From: an uncultured Oscillospiraceae bacterium
GTDB lineage: Bacteria; Bacillota; Clostridia; Oscillospirales; Oscillospiraceae
Assembly: GCA_934591845.1 (NCBI GenBank)
Contig: CAKTPO010000001.1
Location: forward strand, 124,001-188,000
DNA length: 64,000 bases
Direction: 5' to 3'
Within the stretch, counting starts at the first letter, position 1, and every line of letters starts with the position of its first letter. The notes beneath the pieces are model-generated. The model saw only the letters and a list, made by a program, of their open reading frames with translations. It had not been told where the DNA came from and did not search any database. The position numbers and the translations under genes were made by a program. This document shows positions 8,624-16,031 of this stretch, one piece after another.

Positions 8624-8852
8624 GATCATTTTCTCCTCTTTGTTATTCTGCTTTTCCATAAGCGACAAACGCCCGCTCTGTGGCAATACCCCGCCGCTTT
8701 TGTGCATGTTGTAGATTATAGCATACTTTTTCCTCTTTGTGTTTACTTATTTTACCTAAATTTTGCAAAAAACAGTTTGACGGTACGGGCATTCAAAAAT
8801 GACCATACCGCCACGGAATATAGAATTGCTGCGCCTCTGCTTTTGCCACCGA

Positions 8853-9368
8853 CTATGGCCGGAGGAAGCGGCTCCAATCTACCTGTTCCAGTTCCAGGAG
8901 CTTCTGCTTTCGCTCCATACCGCCTGCGTATCCGGTCAGGCTGCCATCAGCCCCCACCACCCGATGGCAGGGGATCAATAGAGAAATCGGGTTGTGTCCC
9001 ACCGCCCCGCCAACGGCCTGGGGAGACATGTTGTTAACCCCCAGCTTCTGGCAAAGCTTTTGTGCAATCGAGCCATAGGTCCCGGTCTGCCCATAAGGAA
9101 TTTCCAGAAGAAGCTCCCAGACGTTTTTCCGGAACGCGGAACCTTTCAGATGCAGCGGCGGCAGAAAACCTGGATCTTTCCCGGTAAAGTAAATATCCAG
9201 CCATTCCTTCGTTTCCCGAAGAACAGAGGTCTCCCGCTCCGTGTGTTCGGCCGGAAGATTTGCGGCGAAATACTTCGCCCCCCCAAACCACACCCCGGTG
9301 AGACCGATTTCATCCGCCGACAAAAGCATAATGCCCAGAGGGGACGTATAATGCTGTGTAAATGTCAT
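8853..9368 (-). CDS. ogt: Methylated-DNA-protein-cysteine methyltransferase
   Basis: Suicide DNA repair protein that transfers the alkyl group from O6-alkylguanine to its own cysteine. The 171-residue protein has the active-site motif PCHRVV followed by the G-Y-A-G-G-x-x-x-K-x-x-L-L-x-x-E pattern near the C-terminus and the helix-turn-helix region before it (IPYGQTGTYGSIA). Length and order match Ogt without an Ada domain. The ATG at 9368 is preferred over an upstream GTG because GAGGT then has 7-nt spacing. Confidence 0.94.
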   Translation of the reverse strand: MTFTQHYTSPLGIMLLSADEIGLTGVWFGGAKYFAANLPAEHTERETSVLRETKEWLDIYFTGKDPGFLPPLHLKGSAFRKNVWELLLEIPYGQTGTYGSIAQKLCQKLGVNNMSPQAVGGAVGHNPISLLIPCHRVVGADGSLTGYAGGMERKQKLLELEQVDWSRFLRP

Positions 9369-9495
9369 TGTATGCACCTCACAAACAGTTGATTGGACAT
9401 AATAAATTTTTTGTCAGATAATAGTATGATTATAACATTTTTGCAAAAAATAAATAGAAATTGCTCTCCCTGGAAGCTTGTTCTCTACAATCGGC

Positions 9496-9550
9496 TTGAC
9501 AAAAAACTTTGAAACTGCTAGACTACAAATACAGTTTTGGCCCTGTATTT
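9496..9550 (+). promoter_or_regulatory. Promoter with inverted-repeat operator or leader hairpin
   Basis: A perfect -35 TTGACA (9496-9501), 17-bp spacer and -10 TAGACT (9519-9524) are followed at once by AAATACAG (9527-9534), an 8-nt loop and CTGTATTT (9543-9550). The perfect 8-bp dyad covers the predicted start site and ends 1 bp before AGGAGG. It could be an autoregulatory operator or an RNA hairpin that limits ribosome access for the two small genes downstream. Confidence 0.65.
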
Positions 9551-9563
9551 AGGAGGTATCGTT

Positions 9564-9836
9564 ATGATGTACCCATTTTTGACCTTGGATGACTCTGCGG
9601 AAATCGTTCACTCTGAGATGCGGTCGGACGGCACCGTAAAAGTCTATGTAGAAAAACCGGATTCCAAAGACGGATTCCATAGTGCCGTCTGCATTTTGCC
9701 GGGGTATCATTGGCAGGATATATCCGGTTTCAGCCAAAAAGAAATGGAGCGGTACGATGAAGTCATTCATTCCACCGCACATTTGATTCTTCAGTTTTCC
9801 AAAGAAGGAGGCTTCGACAGTGCCGCAGGTTTTTAA
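9564..9836 (+). CDS. Small protein paired with DUF4160, function unknown
   Basis: A 90-residue acidic protein starting MMYPFLTLDD after AGGAGGT. I do not recognise a named domain. It has no signal peptide or membrane segment, and predicted strands alternate with a C-terminal helix (EMERYDEVIHSTAHLILQFS). It overlaps the DUF4160 gene by 17 bp, so the pair is co-translated. Two-gene modules of DUF4160 with a small partner are often proposed as toxin-antitoxin systems; that role is inference here. Confidence 0.7.
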   Translation: MMYPFLTLDDSAEIVHSEMRSDGTVKVYVEKPDSKDGFHSAVCILPGYHWQDISGFSQKEMERYDEVIHSTAHLILQFSKEGGFDSAAGF

Positions 9837-10098
9837 AATCGGCTCTTATTGGGTCTACTTCTGGTCAAATGAAAACGATCCTTTAGAACCAGTCCATGTC
9901 CATGTTGCCGAGGGCGCACCATCTGCCAATGCCACCAAAATCTGGATCACAGCTACCGGGCGCAGCTACCTCTGCAATAATAATTCCCGTATTCCTCCAA
10001 AAACCCTGCGGAATATTATGATGATTATAGAAGCTCGAAGCCATGAAATTATTTCCAAATGGACCTCTTATTTTGGCTCTGCCACCTTTTTCTGCTGA
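9820..10098 (+). CDS. DUF4160 domain-containing protein
   Basis: A 92-residue protein opening PQVFKIGSYWVYFWSNEN and containing EPVHVHV at about residues 25-31, the hallmark of DUF4160 proteins. These are small cytoplasmic proteins of unproven function, commonly adjacent to a second small gene and suspected to be toxin components. The likely start is GTG, inside the upstream gene, so expression would depend on coupling. The C-terminal part is slightly longer than in many relatives and ends FGSATFFC, which may reflect a changed end. Confidence 0.72.
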   Translation: MPQVFKIGSYWVYFWSNENDPLEPVHVHVAEGAPSANATKIWITATGRSYLCNNNSRIPPKTLRNIMMIIEARSHEIISKWTSYFGSATFFC

Positions 10099-10200
10099 CC
10101 TGTATTCCAGCTTATCAATGCGCTCTGTTTTTATTATTCCTTATCCCAGTCAATATTCATCTTTCTTCCCTGTTTCAGATTGGAGATCCGATGTGATTTA

Positions 10201-10237
10201 GAGCGGACTGTCTGTGTTTTGGCAGTTCGCTCTTTTT
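10201..10237 (+). terminator. Terminator after the DUF4160 pair
   Basis: GAGCGGACTG (10201-10210) pairs with CAGTTCGCTC (10223-10232), with one G-U pair, and is followed by five T. It lies about 100 bp after the DUF4160 stop. Confidence 0.75.
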
Positions 10238-10261
10238 GATGGCCTATGAATAAGGATAATG

Positions 10262-10351
10262 CTAGTGCAGGCGGTAAAGATAGGGAACCTTTGCGGTATC
10301 AATGGTCAGATACCCTTTCTGAACCAGGCTGTTCAGAATCGTTCTTAATCA
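10262..10351 (-). pseudogene. Fragment resembling a BlaI/MecI-type repressor
   Basis: Within the 445-bp gap between the DUF4160 pair and the sigma factor, the minus strand reads TILNSLVQKGYLTIDTAK in one frame and ends at TAG (10262-10264). This resembles the end of the winged helix in BlaI/MecI/CopY repressors (TxLNRLVxKGxL). Only about 28 residues remain, with no start codon or Shine-Dalgarno site, so it is a relic. Apart from this and the terminator, I see nothing else in 10099-10543. Confidence 0.4.
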
Positions 10352-10543
10352 GAGCTTCCCTAGTATGATCGTTTGTATTCTACCATTCCAAAAGGACGAT
10401 TGCAAGGCAAAATCGCCCTATTTGCCATTCGCTTGTTGCCAGGCTTCCGGTTCCATGATAAAATTTTGTAAAATGACGAATCTTTTTGTCTCCCGTTTGC
10501 GACTGGATAGATAGAGGGCCTCAAATCGTAAGGAGAGATTTAC

Positions 10544-11110
10544 TTGGAAGACGAAAAAATCATTGAACTTCTGCGGCAGCGTTCCGAACGGGCAATTGAA
10601 AATATCGATCAAAAATACGGCAGGTTTTGCTTTTCTATTTCCCACCGTATCTTGAATAACGCCCAGGATGCGGAGGAGTGTGTCAGCGATACTTATTTGG
10701 CTGCGTGGAATCAAATTCCACCCACAAACCCTAAGAGCTTGTCTGCCTTTCTGGGCCGGATCACCCGCAATTTATCCATCAGCCGTTGGCGCAGCCTGTC
10801 CGCCCAAAGACGGGGCGGTGGAGAAATCAACGTAGCCTTAGACGAACTGGAAGAATGTATCGCCGGTCCCTTTGACTTAGAACAGGAGATCGCACGCAAG
10901 GAACTGGAATCTGCCATCCAGACCTTTTGCAAAGCAATCTCTCCACAGGACCGAATCATTTTTCTGAAACGGTATTATTTCCTTTCTACTGTTCCTGAAA
11001 TCGCCAAAGAAATGGGGTTTTCCCAGCCGAAAGTAAAGTCGATTCTGCATCGGTGCCGGGAAAAGCTGAAAACGCTGCTTGCAAAGGAGGCTCTGTATGA
11101 AACCAATTGA
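10544..11110 (+). CDS. ECF-type RNA polymerase sigma factor
   Basis: A 188-residue sigma-70-family factor. Region 2 spans about residues 12-85, including DAEECVSDTYLAAWNQIPP (promoter melting and core binding). Region 4 spans about 130-182 with the helix-turn-helix FLSTVPEIAKEMGFSQPKVKSIL. The start is TTG with AGGAG 8 nt upstream. It overlaps the next gene, a single-pass membrane protein, by 14 bp, the usual arrangement of an ECF factor and its controlling partner. The signal sensed is unknown. Confidence 0.92.
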   Translation: MEDEKIIELLRQRSERAIENIDQKYGRFCFSISHRILNNAQDAEECVSDTYLAAWNQIPPTNPKSLSAFLGRITRNLSISRWRSLSAQRRGGGEINVALDELEECIAGPFDLEQEIARKELESAIQTFCKAISPQDRIIFLKRYYFLSTVPEIAKEMGFSQPKVKSILHRCREKLKTLLAKEALYETN

Positions 11111-12668
11111 CCTTTTTTCCGCAATGGATTGTATTCCGGAAGAATTTGTGCATGAAGCGGCAACCTATCGGCAGGAACGCAGAAGCCACCGGCCACTCCG
11201 ATTTCTGTTGATCGCCGCCATTATGATAACCATGGCCACAACCGCCTATGGGGCGGTCATGCGAAATCTACACTGGACACCGGAGGAGCAGGAAGTCCTG
11301 ACCGAGTATAACAAAGGGACCGTCTTGGGGGCAGTGGCGGCTGATTGGTATATTGACGATGTAGACATCACCTTGTCCATTGCCCAGCCGGAAACTTCCG
11401 CACTGACCATTTCCGCAAAAACCTGGAGTCAGGAAGCAGAGGGTATTCTGGAGACGGACTCGGAATACTGGATTGAAAAATGGAACGGAACTTCCTACGA
11501 AGAATTGCCCACATTAAACGGAATGCCCTGGTATGTGCCAAAGCAAACCTTGGCCTGTAACGACGATGTTCACTGGATTGCGGATTACGGTGCCAGCTAT
11601 GGCCAACTGGAAGCGGGACACTACCGTTTGGGCATGATGGTAACGCTGACGGACCCCCATGGGACCAGCTCCCAAAAGGGCTGTTACGCCAAATTCAGAA
11701 TCTATACCCTGGATGTCAAACCCTATGTGGATGCCTATGTAAAGGCATTTCAAAACCTTGTCAACGGAGATACCTATCACATTTCCATCAAAAAACAGAA
11801 CATTTTAGACGATTTTTCAAAGGACATCTACAGCATCACCGATTTGTGGAAAGTAGGCCAAAATCATTTATTGCACGATGTTACCTATTCTCTGAAAGAT
11901 GACAGTTATCTTTCAGATTACGGCTATATCATGCGAAAGGCTCAGAAAAGCCATCTGCGCTGGGGCAGCGGCCAAACGACAGCTATCCCAAAAAGCGTGG
12001 AAAGTGCCGAATATGTAACCTTAGAGAATTTTACGCTCTATCTGGACGAATTCGACTATTTCAGCAGAGGCGTGGACTCTGTAACAGTTGACGGAACAGA
12101 GATCATTCTGGTAAAGGATCCGGAAACCATTGTTCAAAAAGTATACGATGAGGAGGACAATGTGGTTCAATTAAGTGGTCAGGAACTGCATATCCGGTAT
12201 GATACCCAGGGAAATCTTCAAGAGCTGACCCTGGTCTGCCCCGAATATACCGTAAATGCAAAGGTTCTTTCCGACACAGCCGACAAAATAAGGGAACAAA
12301 TCAATGCTATTGATCTGGACACACCGCCGTTCTTTTCCTATACGCAGGAAATGGAGGCCCTGGAACATCTGGCTTACGAAAAGAAAACATCGGATTTTGG
12401 AAACGTTGACCCCCTTATTTCCCCCAACCGAAATTCCATTTTGGCCCGGGCCAAGCAGGAATGCAGCCGCAACGACTACAATGTGGATTCCGTAAGCTTT
12501 GATTCGGACACCAATATGTGGAAAGTCGAACTCGGCATTTCCTGGGATTCCTACATCTACGAAGCCATCTACCTGGACGGAACCGGCATTCCAAAAATGA
12601 CTGTCATCCGCCCCACACCAGGGTTTGGTGAAGAATTGCTGCCAAAGCCCGGGGAGTGGACGCGGTAG
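11097..12668 (+). CDS. Single-pass membrane protein, probable regulator of the ECF sigma factor
   Basis: A 523-residue protein starting at an ATG with AAGGAGG 6 nt upstream. The first ~35 residues are cytoplasmic and basic (RQERRSHRPLR). One membrane segment, FLLIAAIMITMATTAYGAVM, is at about 36-55, and the remaining ~465 residues are extracytoplasmic and beta-rich with no domain I recognise. The layout (short N-terminal tail, one helix, large outer domain, coupled to an ECF gene) suggests an anti-sigma factor or sensor; no zinc anti-sigma motif HxxxCxxC is seen. The stop codon lies at the edge of the tmRNA-associated repeat. Confidence 0.75.
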   Translation: MKPIDLFSAMDCIPEEFVHEAATYRQERRSHRPLRFLLIAAIMITMATTAYGAVMRNLHWTPEEQEVLTEYNKGTVLGAVAADWYIDDVDITLSIAQPETSALTISAKTWSQEAEGILETDSEYWIEKWNGTSYEELPTLNGMPWYVPKQTLACNDDVHWIADYGASYGQLEAGHYRLGMMVTLTDPHGTSSQKGCYAKFRIYTLDVKPYVDAYVKAFQNLVNGDTYHISIKKQNILDDFSKDIYSITDLWKVGQNHLLHDVTYSLKDDSYLSDYGYIMRKAQKSHLRWGSGQTTAIPKSVESAEYVTLENFTLYLDEFDYFSRGVDSVTVDGTEIILVKDPETIVQKVYDEEDNVVQLSGQELHIRYDTQGNLQELTLVCPEYTVNAKVLSDTADKIREQINAIDLDTPPFFSYTQEMEALEHLAYEKKTSDFGNVDPLISPNRNSILARAKQECSRNDYNVDSVSFDSDTNMWKVELGISWDSYIYEAIYLDGTGIPKMTVIRPTPGFGEELLPKPGEWTR

Positions 12669-12671
12669 CAC

Positions 12672-12917
12672 CAAAGGCGCTCTGGTTCAGAGGGGTTCGA
12701 TTCCCCTTTTTGGATTCACCAAATAAAAAACCACCCCGTGGGGGTGGCGTTGGTCGGAAAGTGGTACAAGCCGTGGGGAATCGATTAAATTGTAGTGTGC
12801 ATTTCGTCGAGCCGAAATGCACCAGAGTGCCACCGGCACTCTGATTTAGATGGGTTCGATTCTCCTCTTTGGATTCACCAAATAAAAAACCACCCCGTGG
12901 GGGTGGTTTTTTATTTG
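12672..12917. repeat. Inverted tmRNA-3'-end repeats with paired hairpins (copy R1 and copy A)
   Basis: On the plus strand, opposite to the tmRNA, two T-arm-like copies occur: GGGGTTCGATTCCCC (12693-12707, copy A) and GGGTTCGATTCTCC (12852-12865, R1). Each runs into an identical 39-bp block (12709-12747 and 12868-12906) ending in the tmRNA-type terminator half. R1 is preceded by hairpin I (10-bp stem, 12797-12822) and hairpin II CAGAGTGCC-ACC-GGCACTCTG (12823-12843). Relative to the tmRNA 3' end this is an inverted, diverged copy across the terminator palindrome. The same layout recurs at both tRNA-Pro genes. Confidence 0.75.
12885..12917 (-). terminator. tmRNA terminator
   Basis: AAAAAACCACCCC pairs with GGGGTGGTTTTTT around a short loop, giving a perfect intrinsic terminator immediately after the tmRNA CCA end. 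The outer sequence CCAAAT/ATTTGG extends the palindrome, so it would terminate in either direction. A second copy of this half-palindrome is in the repeat at 12721-12747. Confidence 0.85.
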
Positions 12918-13264
12918 GTGGAGCCGAGGGGAATCGAACCCCTGTCCGAAAGCAACTTGGAAAGAATCTCTCCGGGCGCAGTTTGTTATTTACATTCCCT
13001 CATCCCGGCGGGAACAAACACCCTACGGGAATTGGTAGCTTCATGATGCATGGTACACGCAAAGCTTAGTGTACGCACGGACTCCACTCAAATCACACCC
13101 GAGCCCGGCTCGTGGACCTTCCGGGGCGGATGGGCGCCTAATCAGGCAGCCAGGGCAACAGTATTGTTGTCAGTTAAATTTAAAAAGTTACCCGTTTTAT
13201 CGTGGTCAGGTGCCACGGCCCGCTATTCCAGCCTCACTACCCCCGTCGAAACCAGTACGGCCCC
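12918..13264 (-). ncRNA. ssrA: tmRNA (ssrA)
   Basis: Trans-translation RNA that rescues stalled ribosomes with SmpB. The 5' end GGGGCCGTACTGG (13252-13264) begins the tRNA-like acceptor stem; its first seven bases pair with CGGCTCC before ACCA at the 3' end (12918). The T arm GGGGTTCGATTCCCC lies next to the 3' end (12929-12943). The internal tag frame ends GTT GCC CTG GCT GCC TGA, giving a tag terminating VALAA; preceding codons read D-N-N-T. Length 347 nt is normal. smpB lies about 600 bp upstream on the same strand. Confidence 0.95.
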
Positions 13265-13324
13265 GTCTGGAAGAAAGGTGCTGGGGTTTCCGCCGGGGAA
13301 TAGTCCCCGGCGGGAAATGTTAAA

Positions 13325-13861
13325 TCAGAACCGACCGTAGGGATCCGGCAGCTTCTTGGGTTCGGGATAGGTCTCGCCGTGGGTGTCCACGGTGATGGAA
13401 GCAATTTTCTGTTCTGCCACAGGGCGGTCATTGGGGCCGGTCTTGGTAGCGGCAATGGCATCCACCACGTCCATGCCGGAGGTCACCTTGCCGAAAGCGG
13501 CATACTGTCCGTCCAGGTGCTTGGCATCCTCGTGCATAATGAAGAACTGGCTTCCGGCGGAGTTGGGAGAAGAAGACCGGGCCATGCTGAGTACACCGCG
13601 CTTGTGCTTCAGGTCATTCTTCACACCGTTGAAGAAGAACTCGCCCTTGATGCAGTAGCCGGGGCCGCCCATGCCGGTGCCATCGGGGCAGCCGCCCTGG
13701 ATCATAAAGCCGGGGATCACCCGATGGAAAATCAGGCCGTCATAGTAGTTGTGGTTGGCCAGGTCGATAAAGTTGTAAACGCTCTGGGGGGCTTTCTCGG
13801 GGTACAGTTCGCCCTCGATCACGCCGCCGTTTTCCATTGTGATTTTAAAAGTAGGATTCAT
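13325..13861 (-). CDS. Cyclophilin-type peptidyl-prolyl cis-trans isomerase
   Basis: Accelerates proline isomerisation during protein folding, probably in the cytoplasm since no signal peptide is present. The 178-residue protein shows the family core FHRVIPGFMIQGGCPDG at about residues 45-61, with the catalytic arginine in FHRV, and SAGSQFFI near 102-109. The start ATG has GGAG at 8-nt spacing, and the gene begins 2 bp after the smpB stop, so the two are co-transcribed. The tmRNA follows 60 bp downstream. Confidence 0.93.
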   Translation of the reverse strand: MNPTFKITMENGGVIEGELYPEKAPQSVYNFIDLANHNYYDGLIFHRVIPGFMIQGGCPDGTGMGGPGYCIKGEFFFNGVKNDLKHKRGVLSMARSSSPNSAGSQFFIMHEDAKHLDGQYAAFGKVTSGMDVVDAIAATKTGPNDRPVAEQKIASITVDTHGETYPEPKKLPDPYGRF

Positions 13862-13863
13862 TG

Positions 13864-14298
13864 TTACCGCTCCTTCATGGCGCGCTCGATCTGCCGCTTT
13901 GCATCCCGCTCCGCAGCGGAGGCACGCTTATCATATAGTTTTTTGCCCTTGCACAGGCCGACTTTCACCTTTACCCGGCTACCCTTAAAATAGACGGACA
14001 GCGGGATCAGGGAATAACCGTCCTGCTTGACCTTTCCAAGCAAGCGCATGATTTCCCGCTTGTGCATCAGCAGTTTTCTGGGACGTTTTTCGTCCCGGTT
14101 AAAGATATTGCCATGGTCATAGGGAGAAATGTGCATCTGGTTCAGGATCAGTTCCCCGTTTTTGATGCCGCACCAGGCATCTTTCAGGTTTAGTGTACCT
14201 GCCCGGATGGATTTGACCTCCGTACCGCACAGCTCGATCCCGGCTTCAAACTCCTCTTCCACGAAATACTCGTGATAGGCCTCCCGGTTCCGGGCCAT
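13864..14298 (-). CDS. smpB: SsrA-binding protein SmpB
   Basis: Binds tmRNA and positions it on stalled ribosomes. About 144 residues starting MARNREAYHEYFVEEEFEAG, which aligns with the normal SmpB N-terminus; an upstream in-frame ATG would add 14 atypical residues. Conserved segments include GTEVKSIR and the basic C-terminal tail RDAKRQIERAMKER, which enters the mRNA channel. AAGGAG lies 12 nt before the chosen ATG, somewhat far. Clustering with ssrA is expected functionally. Confidence 0.94.
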   Translation of the reverse strand: MARNREAYHEYFVEEEFEAGIELCGTEVKSIRAGTLNLKDAWCGIKNGELILNQMHISPYDHGNIFNRDEKRPRKLLMHKREIMRLLGKVKQDGYSLIPLSVYFKGSRVKVKVGLCKGKKLYDKRASAAERDAKRQIERAMKER

Positions 14299-14356
14299 GA
14301 CCTTGATACTCTCCTTTTCCAGACTGCTCACCTCACCCATTACATTGATGCCTTTA

Positions 14357-15031
14357 TTATACCATGGCTGTCAAGTCTTCAAACAGCATCTTTTCCAATT
14401 CCTGGGGGCTGTCAAAATGGTAGGTACACAGGTGTTCCATCTCCTGGGCGATCTCCGGGCAGTTTTTCCGGCCCCACCCGGCAAAGGCAATGTCGCAGCC
14501 GACCTTGCTGGCCATTTCCCAGGCGGGCTTCATATCGTCTACCACCAATAAATCCTTCGGCTCCAGGCCGTAGGTTTCCATGATGCGCTCCAAGGGGTAG
14601 GTGCTGGGCTTGCGTTGCTCCTCCGGCAGATCCCAGCCGTAAATGGCATCCGGCAGTAGCCCAAAGTGGTCTTTATAATCCCTGGTAATGTTTTCCTCGC
14701 AGGAGTGAGAAACCACGCAGATTTTTCCCCCGGCCTGGCGGAACCGTTGCAGCAGCTCCCGGATGCCGGGATAAGGCAGGGGTCTATGGGTGCGGATATA
14801 GGTCTGCCATCCCTTAAATTCCTCCTCTAAGTCCTGGTCCGTAAAGCCATACCACTGGCGGCACATCTGGGCAAAGCCCAGGTGGTAGCATCCGGAGGTA
14901 TATTTTTCCAAAGACACCTCCGCTCCCGGACAATAGGTATGAACGGCTTGCTCAAAATAGGGATAATTCACGGTGGCCTCACTCTGGACCGCCGTATCGT
15001 CATGGTCCATGACCAAACAGGCGTATTTCAT
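14357..15031 (-). CDS. HAD-family hydrolase
   Basis: Phosphatase or phosphonatase-like enzyme of the haloacid dehalogenase superfamily, 224 residues, cytoplasmic. Motif I is DHDDT at about residues 9-13, with the nucleophile Asp and general-acid Asp; motif IV is VVDDMKPAWEMA near the C-terminus. A helical cap of roughly 70 residues follows motif I. The start was set at ATG 15031 because GGGAGG precedes it. The substrate cannot be inferred from the sequence or neighbours. Confidence 0.85.
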   Translation of the reverse strand: MKYACLVMDHDDTAVQSEATVNYPYFEQAVHTYCPGAEVSLEKYTSGCYHLGFAQMCRQWYGFTDQDLEEEFKGWQTYIRTHRPLPYPGIRELLQRFRQAGGKICVVSHSCEENITRDYKDHFGLLPDAIYGWDLPEEQRKPSTYPLERIMETYGLEPKDLLVVDDMKPAWEMASKVGCDIAFAGWGRKNCPEIAQEMEHLCTYHFDSPQELEKMLFEDLTAMV

Positions 15032-15103
15032 TTCTGACCGCCTCCCTTCTCTTTTTCGGCTATTATAGCAAACTCGCAGGGTTGCCGCAACCAAAATTTT
15101 CCG

Positions 15104-15132
15104 TTGCAGTTATCGAACGTTTGTGCTATAAT
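15104..15132 (+). promoter_or_regulatory. Promoter of the 88-residue gene
   Basis: TTGCAG (15104-15109), 17-bp spacer, perfect TATAAT (15127-15132), then AAGGAGG about 12 bp downstream. The short distance gives a very short leader. Confidence 0.65.
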
Positions 15133-15159
15133 AAAAGCAGTGAAAGGAGGTGCCGCCCG

Positions 15160-15426
15160 GTGGAACAGCTGTTGCAGCCGGTGGATGTGATTGCCCTATG
15201 GGGGGCTGACGGAAAAATTCAGCCTTTGCGCCTGCGAATGCAGGGGGAGTCCGGCCCCCAGCGGGTGGATGTTCTGCAAATTCTCCAGGAAAAGCAATGG
15301 AACCGCTACGGCTGTGAAGGTATTCAGTTTCTATGTGTCGTGCAAACCGGCAGTACACAGTGTGTCGTGACCCTATTCTACAGCCAGAGGCACCGCTGCT
15401 GGAGCATCTCCGGCGGTGCCGCATAG
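15160..15426 (+). CDS. Hypothetical protein, 88 residues
   Basis: A small cytoplasmic protein starting at GTG, with AAGGAGG upstream and a good promoter. It reads MEQLLQPVDVIALWGADG at the start and contains IQFLCVVQTGS near the middle; no known domain was recognised and no membrane segment or cysteine motif is visible. Its last 54 bp overlap, tail to tail, the end of the sigma-like gene on the other strand. Expression seems likely from the signals; function unknown. Confidence 0.6.
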   Translation: MEQLLQPVDVIALWGADGKIQPLRLRMQGESGPQRVDVLQILQEKQWNRYGCEGIQFLCVVQTGSTQCVVTLFYSQRHRCWSISGGAA

Positions 15427-15819
15427 TTCCTTTTCTTCTTCCAGATGCCGCTTTAAACGAATACGAATTTTACAAAGCATACTCCGAACTTTTCCCTGAG
15501 AAAAGCCGCTTTTTTCGGAAATTTCCTTGGAACTGTCCAAATACCAGTACCGGCAGACAAAGAGGCTGCGCTCTACCGGGGTCAAGGTATTCAGAAAGCG
15601 TTGAATGCTTTGCAGAGTCTGTCTGCGGATGGCACTGTTTTCCAGGCTGCCCTCTCCGCTGACGCACGCCCCCAGTTCTTCCAAGGCCTGCCGGACCTGA
15701 CCGCCGCCCTGCTTAAAAGACTGCCGTCTGCGCCAGCGGTCCAAATATTTTGCCGCCGTTTCCCGGATGGCTTCTTCCGAACGGGAAAAACGCGGACTTA
15801 AAATCCCGGTACCCTCCAT
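15373..15819 (-). CDS. Sigma-70 region 4 protein lacking region 2
   Basis: A 148-residue relative of the ECF factor at 10544. It keeps the N-terminal RSEEAIRETAAKY (compare RSERAIENIDQKY) and then jumps to DRWRRRQSFKQGGG, which matches SRWRSLSAQRRGGG just after region 2 in the intact factor. The intervening ~60 residues, which bind core polymerase and the -10 element, are absent. Region 4 (about 85-132, SSKEISEKSGFSQGKVRSM) is intact. A strong GGGGGGAG site precedes the ATG. It may be a decayed gene or a DNA-binding protein derived from a sigma factor. Confidence 0.72.
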   Translation of the reverse strand: MEGTGILSPRFSRSEEAIRETAAKYLDRWRRRQSFKQGGGQVRQALEELGACVSGEGSLENSAIRRQTLQSIQRFLNTLTPVERSLFVCRYWYLDSSKEISEKSGFSQGKVRSMLCKIRIRLKRHLEEEKELCGTAGDAPAAVPLAVE

Positions 15820-15946
15820 ACAGGCTCCCCCCCTTGTAATGTCTCTTACCTATATAGACGGAAAAAAGAGTGGTTTTGTTTCATGTTTTCCGAAAGATTT
15901 TCAAAAAATTCATATCTACCGGGTTTTTGGATTTTTTACCCTGGGA

Positions 15947-15975
15947 TTGACGATTGGAAGAAAGCAGAGTATAAT
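15947..15975 (+). promoter_or_regulatory. Promoter of sufCB
   Basis: TTGACG (15947-15952), 17-bp spacer and perfect TATAAT (15970-15975). Between it and the gene lies a small dyad, GGGATC (15999-16004) with GATCCC (16012-16017), ending just before the CAGGAGG ribosome site; it could form a leader hairpin. Confidence 0.75.
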
Positions 15976-16031
15976 ACGAGAGCAAAGAATAAAAGACGGG
16001 ATCCGGTTTTGATCCCGAGCAGGAGGCTCCA

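Noticed and set aside
12656..13340. Several short ORFs across the tmRNA and its repeat.
   Set aside because: They overlap a clear tmRNA and terminator hairpins and encode nothing recognisable.
15160..15426. The 88-residue ORF as an anti-sigma partner of the convergent sigma-like gene.
   Set aside because: The genes are convergent, the protein has no anti-sigma features, and nothing beyond overlap links them.
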